Position numbers and translations under genes: made by a program. A stretch of 64,000 nucleotides of DNA from Candidatus Jettenia sp. (GTDB lineage Bacteria > Planctomycetota > Brocadiia > Brocadiales > Brocadiaceae). Positions 44,515-54,400 of this stretch are shown in pieces. Within the stretch, counting starts at the first letter, position 1; each line of letters begins with the position of its first letter. The DNA is taken from assembly GCA_021650895.1 (NCBI GenBank), contig CP091278.1, positions 711,659-775,658 on the forward strand, given 5' to 3'. The notes beneath the pieces were generated by a model. It saw only the letters and a list, made by a program, of their open reading frames with translations. It had not been told where the DNA came from and ran no database searches.

Positions 44515-44853
44515 ATGAAAAAGATAGAAGCAATCGTTAGAACGGAAATGTTTGATAGTATCAAGAGTGCGTTATCAGAATTGGGCTATCCGGGAATGAC
44601 GGTAACAATGGTAAAAGGACACGGGAATCAAAAAGGTATCGTTGAAACGTGGCGTGGAAAAATGTTTCGGATTGACCTCCTATCCAAGATTAAAATCGAA
44701 ATAACGGTCAAAGATACTGATGTTGAAAATATTGTAAACACGATTATCCAAAAATCCCAAACCGGGAATATGGGTGATGGAAAGATATTTATTTCCCATA
44801 TAGAAAATGTTTATCGTGTTCGAACCAGGGAGTCAGGTGAAATTGCAATCTAA
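44515..44853 (+). CDS. P-II-family nitrogen regulatory protein lacking the T-loop tyrosines
   Basis: A 112-residue P-II protein with GMTVTMVKGHGNQKG (residues 28-41), the ATP-binding block TGNMGDGKIF (83-92) and RVRTRESGEIAI at the C-terminus (Arg101, Arg103). In the T-loop, the positions of Tyr46 and the uridylylated Tyr51 of E. coli GlnB are Trp46 and Phe51 (ETWRGKMFRID), so uridylylation at Tyr51 cannot occur. GGGAGGAA is 5-12 bases upstream. The location near focA, not next to an ammonium transporter, suggests control of a nitrite-related partner, which is inference. Confidence 0.9.
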   Translation: MKKIEAIVRTEMFDSIKSALSELGYPGMTVTMVKGHGNQKGIVETWRGKMFRIDLLSKIKIEITVKDTDVENIVNTIIQKSQTGNMGDGKIFISHIENVYRVRTRESGEIAI

Positions 44854-44967
44854 ACCGAGCAGTATAGCCTTATTTTGGTTGTGTTAACAGGGCAGGAATT
44901 TGATTCGTTCGTAAGATATCGTTTCTCCCTTACACCATAGGGAAAGACTTCTCATCTTTATAGGCAC

Positions 44968-45480
44968 TTATTGAGCAGGAATATGCCATCGACCTGGTAT
45001 TTCTGATCGTTCTTCACGTTGTTTTTTCAGTAATGCCTCTTTTACCATTTCTAATCTATCGGCAAGTTCGTGGAGTTCCCAATCCTTTTCCCTTATTATA
45101 TCTTTCGTTTGAGATAATAAATCTTCTAAAGCCCATACCTCTTTTTGGAACCCGGCTTTTTCCTCTTCACCTTTTATCATTGAATCTTCAAGTTTTCTGT
45201 TCAGTAGTTTTAATTGCACATCCTGTTCCTTTAACAGGACAGCATTCTTTTCTGCTGCATCTTTGTATCGTACAAAATCATTAATCAACTTGTTTAACTC
45301 TTCTTTGTTACCAAAGGATCTCATTACCCTCTGTTCAAGCTGTTCCTGAAATGCTTCTTCCCTGAGATACCCGGATTTTTTCGTTTTGTGGTACTGATTC
45401 AACATTTTTACTATAAAACCGATATTAATAAATAACACTATGATAATAAAGATAATCGTATTGATAGACAAATCCTTCAT
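44968..45480 (-). CDS. single-pass membrane coiled-coil protein
   Basis: About 170 residues from the ATG at 45480; a longer frame to 45567 would run into the end of the UspA gene and is not favoured. One membrane helix (about 5-25, INTIIFIIIVLFINIGFIVKML) is followed by a long charged coiled coil (about 45-155, EELNKLINDFVRYKDAAEKNAVLL...). No family is recognised. Downstream of the UspA gene on the same strand. Confidence 0.55.
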   Translation of the reverse strand: MKDLSINTIIFIIIVLFINIGFIVKMLNQYHKTKKSGYLREEAFQEQLEQRVMRSFGNKEELNKLINDFVRYKDAAEKNAVLLKEQDVQLKLLNRKLEDSMIKGEEEKAGFQKEVWALEDLLSQTKDIIREKDWELHELADRLEMVKEALLKKQREERSEIPGRWHIPAQ

Positions 45481-45536
45481 GTTTTTTTCATTCCATAACC
45501 TTCCAGTCCGGAAAAGAGACCTATATAAACGAAATG

Positions 45537-45971
45537 CTAGTTGTCCTTTATACAGAGAACCGGGCAAGGAGATGCCCTTATCACCTTCTCTGTTACACTA
45601 CCTATAACCATATGGGAAATGCCTGCGCGCCCATGAGTACCCATCACTATAGCATCTATCCTTTTTCTCCTGGCTACCTTTATAATCTCATCGGCAGGAA
45701 TACCTATAGCAATTAAAGTTTCTATACTGATATATTCCCTTACATCTTCAGGAACACTATCCATGAGTTTTTTCTTCATTTTTACAACAGTATCTGGGTC
45801 AAGAATGCCCTCATAACCAAACTTAAGCCCTCCGTAATCAAATACACACTCAACGTACATAAGATAAAGCCTGGCAGAGTCCTTTATTGCCATTTTTACA
45901 GCGTATCCGAGTGCATTCATTGAACAATCCGAATAATCAATTGGGCAAAGAATTTTCTTAAAGTAGATCAT
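45537..45971 (-). CDS. universal stress protein, UspA family
   Basis: A 144-residue single Usp domain. N-terminal KKILCPIDYSDCSMNALGYAVKMA and C-terminal AIVMGTHGRAGISHMVIGSVTEKVIRASPCPVLCI give the ATP-binding GxxGx9G(S/T) motif. The start lies 14 bases after the antiporter stop, so it belongs to that operon; Usp proteins often accompany or are fused to CPA2 antiporters. Confidence 0.94.
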   Translation of the reverse strand: MIYFKKILCPIDYSDCSMNALGYAVKMAIKDSARLYLMYVECVFDYGGLKFGYEGILDPDTVVKMKKKLMDSVPEDVREYISIETLIAIGIPADEIIKVARRKRIDAIVMGTHGRAGISHMVIGSVTEKVIRASPCPVLCIKDN

Positions 45972-45985
45972 TTTACCTGTATTGT

Positions 45986-48562
45986 TTAATCAATAGTAAC
46001 TTTTTCCATCTCTTTTCTTCCCACAATACTATGAGCACTTTTCCAATAAATATCTTTTTTCCTGAGTAAGGATATTCTCAAAAAAGAAGGGCATATCGTG
46101 GAAGTAAGTACTATTACCATAATAATAGAGGAAAATACAACATCATCCAGTATTCCTATATCCCTGCTTATTCCGGCCAAAATCAAGGTACCTTCTAACT
46201 TCATCGCCATGCCTATACCTATAGCCAGACGATTTATACCTTTCTCGATTGGACAAACACTGCAAAATAGCTTTCCCAGAATAGCAGCTCCTGTTATCGC
46301 AAGGCCGAGAAGGATTGCATGTATATCCAAAAAACTTTTCAAGTCTACCTGAGCCCCAACCCGCACAAAAAGTATCGGTACAAGAATCATATAATATGGC
46401 CGGATAATTCGCTCTATATTGCTATACTCTTTATCATCCGAATCTTTGAACTTTACATTTCGCAGAAGTAAACCTGCAGCAAAAGCACCTATTACACCGT
46501 GAAGTCCAATTGACCCGGAAATAAAAGCAAACAAAAGAGATAAAGTTACAACAATCGATATTTTTAAACCTTCGGCAAATTTACTCGTTAGGAAGTTTCC
46601 AAAACTTTCTCCATATTTTAAAACCGATATCAAAACAATAGCGAGAAAGGAAAATGCAATAACAACGGTAACTAATACACCCAATACAGAAACTTCACCT
46701 CTCACTGCAATTCCGCTTACGATACCGAAGGTCAAAATTACAATAATTTCCGTAAGGATCGTTGCTCCCGTTATCACCCTCCCTTCCAAAGTATTTATCG
46801 CCTTTAGTTCACTCAGAGTTGCAAATAATAAGCCTGTACTTGTATTACAAATAATAATCGCCAAAATTAAATTTGCACCAAAGGTAGCACCGGGAAGAAG
46901 AAAATATCCAACAACAAGACTCAAACCCGCTGGAGCTATTATACCACCAATACTTACAAGAAAAGAGGTGGCACCAACCCTTAATAACGCCTTGAGGTCT
47001 GTATGAAGGCCTGCGGTTAAAAGAAGCAATAAAGTCCCAAAATAGGAGACCACTTTCAAAAATGGCATTGTCTTGAGAAAATCAAAAAAATTCCATTCAG
47101 TAAAAAAATAAATATTACCCAATACCATCCCTATGATTAAATTTCCTACTACCTCGGGAAGCTTCACCATATTTGCTATCCACCCACCAATTTTGGCAGC
47201 TATAAGGGTAATAGCAACTGCAAGGATGATACTGAGGGTTTGATTTGTATGCCATATGCTCCATGTCGATTTTACCTCTTCCTTCCCTTTTATTATCTCA
47301 CTAACTTGTTTTTCTTTCTTATACTCAATTGCGTTCCCGGGTAATGATACAGATTTTCCCCCTTCTGCTGTATTCGAAGACTTACTCATAGCGGTTGGTG
47401 GAACTTTCTCTTCAGAGATGCCTTGTAAGCGTTTATCCTCCATAGCAGATGTTTGTGTCCTGTTTTCTTCTTTAACCAAGGACTCCCCTTTGTTAACAGG
47501 AGGGGTAGAAAACACATGGGGAGGTATAACAGAAAGAGTATCATTCTCTTCGTCTAAGATAATCTTTCTCTCCTGGATACCTTTTTGTTCATTTTCATTA
47601 TCAAGAGATTTTATCTCTGAATTTTTACTACTTTCAGTATTAAATGCAGAAAGAACTTCCTTCTCATGAACAGTTGTTGCAGGAAGTTCTGGCGGAGTTG
47701 AAGAACTTCCCCTCTCTTTCATATCCTGAGAAATTTCAGTCCCCGTAGTATTTGATTGGAGATCAATGAGCGATTTTTCTTCTGGTAGGGAAGAAGGTTG
47801 TTTCTCATCAGGAATAATCTTCTGCTGTTCATTATCCCCAGCAGATGTCTGTGTTCTTTCTTCTATAGTTATAGATAATTGCGTTCCATGCTCCTCGAGA
47901 GAAGAAGATTGTGTCCCTAAGATTGACGCACCTGAATATTCTTGTATTGATGTATTTTGAGAGACATCTTTTTCTCTGCCATTTAAAGAAGCCTCTTTTT
48001 CTGTAACAGTCGACTGACTATTTTCATGAATAGATAGTTCTTCTTGAACATTTTTTTCTTCTTTTATCGCAGGCGTAGAGCAATCATCTTTTTCGATAAG
48101 TACCTGATGAGGCTCTATTTTAACAACAGTAGTTTGTGTTCCTTTTTCCTCTTTCAACTGAGATTGTCCGTCTTCAACAGATGTATTAGAATGTAGCTGT
48201 GAAGACATACTTGAAGGTGTATCCTTTTCCTCAGCTTCTCCTGATGTTTTCTTTTTCGTAATAGTTGTTTGATATTTCTCATCAGGAAGTTTCTTTCGAA
48301 GATACTCTTTCTTCAGAATCTGCAAGAGTTCCTCCGAAAAAATACTTCCTGCTTCAACAAAAGACTCCGTCCTTTTTTTATTATCGGGAGGAATTTGCTG
48401 AGAATCCTTTGTTGTTACTTCAGCTTTTCCTTGCGGTAACGATATTCCGTAGAAATAATACAGAGAAATCAACAGTAGAATAAAGGTTTGTTTTGATTTT
48501 AAGGTATGCATAAATATAAGAAAAATCAAAAGTTTTTTGAGGTTTTTTAACAACATTGACAA
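45986..48562 (-). CDS. CPA2-type monovalent cation/proton antiporter with a long Ser/Thr/Glu-rich N-terminal extension
   Basis: 858 residues. The C-terminal 420 residues (about 435-858) are a Na+/H+-exchanger-type CPA2 domain with about 12 helices, including LPEVVGNLIIGMVLGNIYFF, NTSTGLLFATLSELKAI and GSIGLHGVIGAFAAGLLLRNVKF. Upstream lies a signal or anchor helix (about 18-45) and about 390 residues of low-complexity, probably extracytoplasmic, sequence rich in Glu, Ser, Thr, Lys and Gln. This extension contains three imperfect repeats with EE(K/R/N)-(G/R)TQT(T/S). The TTG start at 48562 is only about 14 bases from the predicted transcription start, so the ATG at 48556 or 48511 may be the real one. 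Likely role: ion homeostasis across the cytoplasmic or anammoxosome membrane. Confidence 0.87.
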   Translation of the reverse strand: MSMLLKNLKKLLIFLIFMHTLKSKQTFILLLISLYYFYGISLPQGKAEVTTKDSQQIPPDNKKRTESFVEAGSIFSEELLQILKKEYLRKKLPDEKYQTTITKKKTSGEAEEKDTPSSMSSQLHSNTSVEDGQSQLKEEKGTQTTVVKIEPHQVLIEKDDCSTPAIKEEKNVQEELSIHENSQSTVTEKEASLNGREKDVSQNTSIQEYSGASILGTQSSSLEEHGTQLSITIEERTQTSAGDNEQQKIIPDEKQPSSLPEEKSLIDLQSNTTGTEISQDMKERGSSSTPPELPATTVHEKEVLSAFNTESSKNSEIKSLDNENEQKGIQERKIILDEENDTLSVIPPHVFSTPPVNKGESLVKEENRTQTSAMEDKRLQGISEEKVPPTAMSKSSNTAEGGKSVSLPGNAIEYKKEKQVSEIIKGKEEVKSTWSIWHTNQTLSIILAVAITLIAAKIGGWIANMVKLPEVVGNLIIGMVLGNIYFFTEWNFFDFLKTMPFLKVVSYFGTLLLLLTAGLHTDLKALLRVGATSFLVSIGGIIAPAGLSLVVGYFLLPGATFGANLILAIIICNTSTGLLFATLSELKAINTLEGRVITGATILTEIIVILTFGIVSGIAVRGEVSVLGVLVTVVIAFSFLAIVLISVLKYGESFGNFLTSKFAEGLKISIVVTLSLLFAFISGSIGLHGVIGAFAAGLLLRNVKFKDSDDKEYSNIERIIRPYYMILVPILFVRVGAQVDLKSFLDIHAILLGLAITGAAILGKLFCSVCPIEKGINRLAIGIGMAMKLEGTLILAGISRDIGILDDVVFSSIIMVIVLTSTICPSFLRISLLRKKDIYWKSAHSIVGRKEMEKVTID

Positions 48563-48582
48563 CGTGCACAGAATTATTATTT

Positions 48583-48632
48583 AGTATAATTCCGTTTACA
48601 TATTTGTCAAGATAATGTAAATATTTGTTTAC
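48583..48632 (-). promoter_or_regulatory. antiporter promoter with GTAAAC-N4-type operator
   Basis: On the minus strand, TTGACA (48605-48610) and TATACT (48583-48588) are 16 bases apart. GTAAACAAATATTTAC (48617-48632) lies 6 bases upstream of the -35 box, and an additional GTAAAC half-site is inside the spacer. The same order and 6-base gap occur at the nxrA promoter. Predicted transcription start near 48576. Confidence 0.65.
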
Positions 48633-48781
48633 TTAAAAAAAACGTAAATATTGCACGATACTAAAGATAGATAAAAAATCTTCTCTTCAGCATATTATTT
48701 GCCCCTACTTCTCATCTATAATACCATTCTCTATATGCTCTAGAAAATGGTTTGACCATTTTATCATTTTTATAAAGAGAA

Positions 48782-49492
48782 TTAATCCTCCTTTGCCTTC
48801 CATTTAGCCTGATAGATTACCCCCAAAGCAAAATGTACTTTGTAATCATTGGGATTAATTTCTAAGGCCTTTTCTAAAGATTTAATAGCATCGTCATACT
48901 GGTTGTTCTTTGCATAGGCAATACCCAAGTTATAATAGGCATCAGCATATTTAGGGTTAATTTCCAGAGTACCCTTAAAAGCACGAATAGCATCGTCAAT
49001 TGCATCCATAGCAACATACACAACACCTAAGTTATAATAACCCTTATCAAATTCCGGATTAAACTCTAGGGTCTTTTTAAAGGCTTCAATGGCATCGCTA
49101 TATTGCTTTTTCCCATAATAAGCAATGCCCAAGTTATAGAATGCTTCAATATATTGGGGTGATGCAGCAATAGCCTTTCTTAAGGATTCAACGGCTTCAT
49201 CCAGTCTCCCCACCTCATAATAAGTAACACCAAGATTATTATAAGCCTTTACAAAACCCGGGTCTATCTCTATAGCCTTTTTGTACTCACGGATGGCATC
49301 TTCCGTCATCCTTTTTTCACCGTATGCAATTCCAAGATTATAATGAGCCTCGGTAAAATGAGGATTTTTTTCTATTGCCTGCTTGAAGGATTCTATTGAA
49401 ATATCAAGGAATTTATCTTTCTCCTGGTCTTGACTATAACCTTTATTTACGAAAGTCACCATTATAAGTATTGCAAAAATATACGTTTTCAT
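48782..49492 (-). CDS. secreted TPR-repeat protein
   Basis: 236 residues. A signal peptide (about 1-20, IFAILIMVTFVNKGYS) is followed by six consecutive tetratricopeptide repeats (from about residue 34), each with the (A/F)YNLG(I/V)xY and DAI(R/E/K) pattern, for example KAYNNLGVTYYEVGRLDEAVESLRKAI. It is the last gene of the nxrA cluster on this strand. TPR proteins usually assist assembly; here a role in NXR maturation or tubule organisation is a guess from position. The ribosome-binding site AAAGGAG lies before the ATG. Confidence 0.88.
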   Translation of the reverse strand: MKTYIFAILIMVTFVNKGYSQDQEKDKFLDISIESFKQAIEKNPHFTEAHYNLGIAYGEKRMTEDAIREYKKAIEIDPGFVKAYNNLGVTYYEVGRLDEAVESLRKAIAASPQYIEAFYNLGIAYYGKKQYSDAIEAFKKTLEFNPEFDKGYYNLGVVYVAMDAIDDAIRAFKGTLEINPKYADAYYNLGIAYAKNNQYDDAIKSLEKALEINPNDYKVHFALGVIYQAKWKAKED

Positions 49493-49522
49493 AGATTACT
49501 CCTTTTTTAAAGGTATCCGAAT

Positions 49523-50365
49523 TTAATCAGTAGATATTCGGTCTCCCTTTAAAGGTCCATGTAAATTCATTACAAAAGTTATTCCTATTGCCTTCTCAGA
49601 TAAGGATAGCCAAGTCTTGTGAACTTCTAATGTTGTAATTGGCGTTTCCTGGACGAATTTATCATGTGATAATAAAACGAAACAATCTCTATCTAAATAT
49701 CCCTGAATCATAGATTCACACTTTTTCATACATCCTAAATCATGAAACCCCATACCTGTATCTCTTATAATAGGGGTAATTTCATATCTCTCTCCTAGAA
49801 ACAATGGTTTTTCTTTCATTACCAATTCTAGCGGTATAATATATGATAATTCAGGTCCTGCCATGGTTAAATCTGCAGTCAACTTCTTTAATTGATCCAG
49901 AGATATTGCCGGTAAATGTTTTTCGTATTTCGAAGTTACTCCAGAAAATTTTTCTCTGGTTGCAAAAATAACCGGTTGTCTTTTGATAGTCTTCACAATC
50001 TTACTAACAAAGAGATCTCCTACTAGTAGTTGCTTAAAAGGAGCATCTTTTTTTACCATTTTTAAAAAGTAATAATTCATATAGATCAATGCAATCCCAA
50101 ATACTATAACAATTACCAATGAGAAGATCTTAGAAATGTAGGGAAAGAATTTTATAACAAAGTAAAAAGAAAAAATGAAAATTAACGTTGATATTCCAAT
50201 CTCCAAAAGACCTGCTTGTGGTGAACCTGTCAAGGTAAAATAGACTAGGATAAGGGCTATAACGAGGAACCAAATACACAGATAAACAACGATATGCTTC
50301 CCTACAAATCTATGAGAAGTAGATGTCGTTATTTGCTCTGTGATTTGGTTGTTTTTGTGTACCAT
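49523..50365 (-). CDS. uncharacterised membrane protein of the nxrA cluster
   Basis: 280 residues, with three or four membrane helices in the N-terminal third (about 24-48, 52-72, 76-98) and a soluble C-terminal domain of about 180 residues (LPAISLDQLKKLTADLTMAGPELSYIIPLEL...FVMNLHGPLKGDR). No family is recognised. It starts 31 bases after the stop of the Ig-like protein gene and ends 30 bases before the TPR gene, so these form an operon. Confidence 0.55.
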   Translation of the reverse strand: MVHKNNQITEQITTSTSHRFVGKHIVVYLCIWFLVIALILVYFTLTGSPQAGLLEIGISTLIFIFSFYFVIKFFPYISKIFSLVIVIVFGIALIYMNYYFLKMVKKDAPFKQLLVGDLFVSKIVKTIKRQPVIFATREKFSGVTSKYEKHLPAISLDQLKKLTADLTMAGPELSYIIPLELVMKEKPLFLGERYEITPIIRDTGMGFHDLGCMKKCESMIQGYLDRDCFVLLSHDKFVQETPITTLEVHKTWLSLSEKAIGITFVMNLHGPLKGDRISTD

Positions 50366-50396
50366 AAATTAGGTATATATCCACTAAAAGTATTGC

Positions 50397-50840
50397 TTAA
50401 GGTACCAAAAAAATGTCTGCTTGCTTCACATTATCATCGAGATGCATCTCTCCGGGCACATCTTCTAATTCTGCCAGTATTACGTACCTATCCTCCTTTA
50501 ATTCTTTGGTGTCCCAGCTATAGACAATTTTATGAGAAGACAAGCCGTCTAACGTTTCAGCCTCTCGGCCAATAATTTGGTCTGTTGTAAGACATGTTAC
50601 CGTCAATATTGTTGTTACCTTCGTCGTCCTCTCATTACCAACAATTATTTCAACATAAATCTTGTTTCCAAGAGTAGCGCGCAAAGGTACGTTAAGAGAT
50701 ACAATCATTACTCCACGCGCATCCTTGTGCTCAATCTTCTTTTTTTCATTAGCTAAACAATAGGATAATTCACTTAACAAAAAACATCCAAAGAAAAGAG
50801 TAAAACCCAATCCCCAGCCATTTATATAATATTTTTTCAT
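50397..50840 (-). CDS. secreted CARDB/Ig-like domain protein
   Basis: 147 residues. A signal peptide (about 1-30, GFTLFFGCFLLSELSYCLA) precedes a single domain resembling CARDB/Ig-like folds: LRATLGNKIYVEIIVGNE then KIVYSWDTKELKEDRYVILAELEDVPGE and DDNVKQADIFLV. AAGGAGG is just before the ATG. It lies 170 bases downstream of nxrA; a hairpin is in between. A structural or assembly role with NXR is inferred from position only. Confidence 0.65.
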   Translation of the reverse strand: MKKYYINGWGLGFTLFFGCFLLSELSYCLANEKKKIEHKDARGVMIVSLNVPLRATLGNKIYVEIIVGNERTTKVTTILTVTCLTTDQIIGREAETLDGLSSHKIVYSWDTKELKEDRYVILAELEDVPGEMHLDDNVKQADIFLVP

Positions 50841-50947
50841 AATGGCCTCCTTTTTTGTAAATTACTCTATTTGAATTAACCATTACCCGACACTTACAAT
50901 TCGTCATTACGATCCTTTATTTGTAAACTATACTGCGCCAGGCATAA

Positions 50948-50994
50948 GTGAGCTAACATATGCTGCTATGCTCTGATACTATCTGTTAGCTCAC
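50948..50994 (-). other. long-stem hairpin between nxrA and the following gene
   Basis: An 11-base perfect stem (GTGAGCTAACA at 50948-50958 and TGTTAGCTCAC at 50984-50994) with a 25-base loop, 18 bases downstream of the nxrA stop. No T-run follows on the minus strand, so it is more likely to stabilise or process the nxrA mRNA than to act as a simple terminator. Confidence 0.6.
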
Positions 50995-51011
50995 CCTTAA
51001 ACCTGTTGCGT

Positions 51012-51422
51012 CTACGCTTTTTCCACCTTTATTAATTCTCCGTTCAGGTATTTTTTCATGAAATCGTTCTCGTTGCCAGCGGTATACCCTGTCTTTGCCG
51101 GATCCCACAATCCCTTACCTCCAATACCACCATCCTCCGCCTTAGTGATCTTTACCAAGGTCTCCTTTGGAGTAGTATTAATGCCATGATTATCGGCTTC
51201 ATAGCCAAAAACAAACTTCATACTCGTTTTTGACTTATGGAATAAGCTATCCAATTGGTGCATGGGCATAGACCAATTCCTGGTAATACTCTGTTGTGAT
51301 CCATAACGGAAGCTTGACTGATACCCGGTGCCTGCCGATAGTGCCCTTCCATCCGGTCTTGTCTCATGGGCCTTCACCGACCGCTCTGTTGAAATGCACG
51401 CAGAGTGCTTCATCATGGTCAC
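51012..51422 (-). pseudogene. nxrA: nitrite oxidoreductase alpha subunit, C-terminal part after frameshift
   Basis: 136 residues that complete the NxrA chain: VTMMKHSACISTERSVKAHETRPDGR, SFRYGSQQSITRNWSMPMHQLDSLFHKSK and a C-terminal KKYLNGELIKVEKA. The GTG (51420-51422) overlaps the stop of the upstream part as GTGA. There is no ribosome-binding site for an independent start. Adding one G to the GGG run at 51421-51424 gives PYGVTMMKHS in one frame, with a total of about 1,148 residues. Confidence 0.85.
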
Positions 51423-54400
51423 CCATACGGATATGCCGGATTGTACTTACACCGTAACATCAGACGCGCTACCTTATAGAACGGGTCGCTTGGCTTCCAT
51501 CCCTCATACGGCCTGTCCGCAGGGTTGGCATCTACATACACATAATCACCATCATTGATACCTAAATCCTTCGCAGCTTCCGGATTCATATGGATTTGAT
51601 GTTCTCCCACCCCTGGCATTCTCTTGTCCATCCTGTAGGGGTCACCAAAGTTGTTATTCCAGATAAAGTTCCAGTCCGTTACTGCCCACTGGGAGTGTAC
51701 CGTATGGCGGGATTTCGGTGTTACACAATAGAACTTATATCCCTTCTCCCACAAGAAGTTCTTCGTTTTCTTTGTCTCAGCCCATGACTTCTTGATGTTC
51801 CTTACCGTTCTCTCATCCCAATGTTCTGCATTCTCCGGTATTCCATAATCATCCGGACGGATATACGGATTGGTGCTGACGATGACATTCGGAAGATACT
51901 GGGTTGCCTCCGGTCCTTCACGATGTACGATAAAGTTCTCTCCGTACTCAATAATCTCCGATTCATCATTGTACCCCTGTAACCTTCCTGTCGGTGTATA
52001 GAAGGGAAGGCTCTCATGTACCTGTTCCCAGAATGGATGTCTCGGATAGGTACGGTAGAGCAACAAGGCAACTCCTGGCTCGCCATATTTCCCATTAATG
52101 ATGTCAACAAAACTGTACCCCTTTGTCGTCGTACTGCCATCCAATAATCTCTGGATATAGACCTCTGGTCTTCCCTCAAGGGCAAACTTCCAAACATCAT
52201 GGAATCTCATATCTCTGAGGAGTTCTCCGAGCTTGGCTCCCATACCCGCAAGGATCATCACATCATCCTTAGAGTCGTTCACCGGTTTTATGCCACCCTT
52301 CCATATCTGAATGAAGGGATTGGAGCATGAGGTGGTAATCTCATGGGTCTCAAACTCTGCCCAGGAGTTCGCCGGAAATGCAAAATCGGCATATTCAATA
52401 GAACCGGTCATCTCTATATCGTTCGACATGATTTGTTCGATATTGGGATTGACATTCTTCAGCATCTGGTACACATGCTTGGCATTGTTTACCAGGTTTA
52501 CGTTCGTAAACCACATGATCTTCGTTGGTGTCGGCATGTGGGTTTTACCCGTAAAGCATTTCCGTCCATACTTTGGGGTATTCACAATTAACGGCCTGTC
52601 ATTGTGATTCCAGTACGCCACTTCTTCATCATAGGCACGTCCCTTTACCTTGAGTTCCGTTGCAGGTGCATCGGGATCAAGGTTCGGGTTAAATACATCC
52701 TCTGCTACCCATCCATAGAATCCGGGACCACTCCACTTTGATGCCTGGAAATTGCCTGCCTTATAGTTACCCGACCAGGTATGAGAGCCTGAACCAGGAC
52801 AACCGATATTCCCTGTTAACATCAGAGGTAAATAAGTTGATCTGTTAAACAATGTTGCATGGAACCAGTGGTTAATACCCTCACCATAATGGATCGCTAC
52901 CGGCTTAATGGTTGCTATATCATGTGCCAGCCTTACGATTAACTCTTTTGGTGAATTCGTCATTTCAACGACACTATCAATATCGTAATCTTTCAGATGT
53001 ATTTTATACATCTCAAAGAGCGGCATGACCTCAATCTCTTTGCCATCTACCGTTTTCACCTTGAATATTCCATCGAGAGCCGGATCAATACCCTTTGCAA
53101 CAAGCTTATCACCAACATCATCACGGGTAATCGGTTTCGGGCTATTTGTCTTTGCATCCCATACCACAAAGTCTCCGATAATCTCCCTCTGGTCGTCATG
53201 TAAGCCGTGAATCTTATAGCTTGCCCCATGTGACATATCCTCTAGTTTATAATCCGGGAAGATATCTTTCGCCTGCAGTCTCTTCAAGGTATCTGTTCGA
53301 ACGAGTAAGGGGAAATCGGTAAACTTCTTCACATAATCTGCATCATACAGTTTCTCATCCATGAGGATCTTGGTTATCCCCAGGAACAATGCCGTATCGG
53401 TATTACACTTGATCGGTATCCAGTAATCTGCCTTTTGAGCAGATGGGCTATATTCGGGGGTAATAACAACCAGCTTCCCACCTCTCTCGAAAACCTGTGT
53501 TAACCAGTGTGCCTCAGGCATCTTATTCTCAATAAGGTTCTTTCCGGTCTGGATTACCAACTTTGAGAATCGTACATCGTTCATATCTACATCCGATGTC
53601 TGCAATCCATGGACAAACGGATGTCCGGGGGCCTGATCACCATGCCAGGTATAGTTTGACCAGTTTCTTCCGCCCAATGCCTTGTCAGGACCAACACCTC
53701 TGTTGTGACTATCGACCAGGGCAAGGGAATTGTTAAACCGGTACATCCCGTATTTACCAATAACACCCAAGAGACCCATACCACCGCGTCCCTTAAAGGT
53801 TCGTGTGCCGGCACCCTTCATCGCATCAACCATCTCTTTAGGATAGCCTTGATCCAGGAGTTTCCGTGCGCCTTCTTCTCCACTGTACTTCTTGGTAATG
53901 TGGATAATACCCTTTGCAGCATAGGTCCAGGCATCATCCCAGGAGGCCTTTAAGAGTTCATCCTGACCTCTGGCATCAAACATATACTTTGATTTATTTT
54001 CCGGTGTTAGTTCCGGGAATCCATCATCAGCCCATTGCTTCCATCCCTTTCGGATCAGAGGATACCGTAATCGATAGGGGCCGTATACCCTGCGATGGAA
54101 GGTATATCCTTTCAGGCACATCCTGGGGTTCCAGTTCCTTGTAGCCTTATTTCCATACAGGTCTGCGTAGTTCTGATGATCATAATTCTGTTCAACCCTC
54201 ATGAGTACTTCGTTTCTCACAAACGCCCTCACTCTACAGGCATGGGTATCATTGGGAGAGCAACAATAAGTGAAGGTACGATCGTACCGGTACTGTTCTC
54301 GATATACACTTTCCCATGCACGGTCTGGATAAGCATCCAGGGGGTTTCCAACTTCTACAGCGGGCTTTAATAACCTGAACGCCATTGCCTTATTGGCAAG

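Noticed and set aside
45481-45567. N-terminal extension of the coiled-coil protein (start at 45567)
   Set aside because: It would overlap the end of the UspA gene and adds a segment without protein character. The ATG at 45480 directly precedes the membrane helix.
51415-51430. Programmed -1 ribosomal frameshift in nxrA
   Set aside because: No X-XXY-YYZ slippery heptamer and no obvious pseudoknot follow. A missing G in a short G run is simpler.
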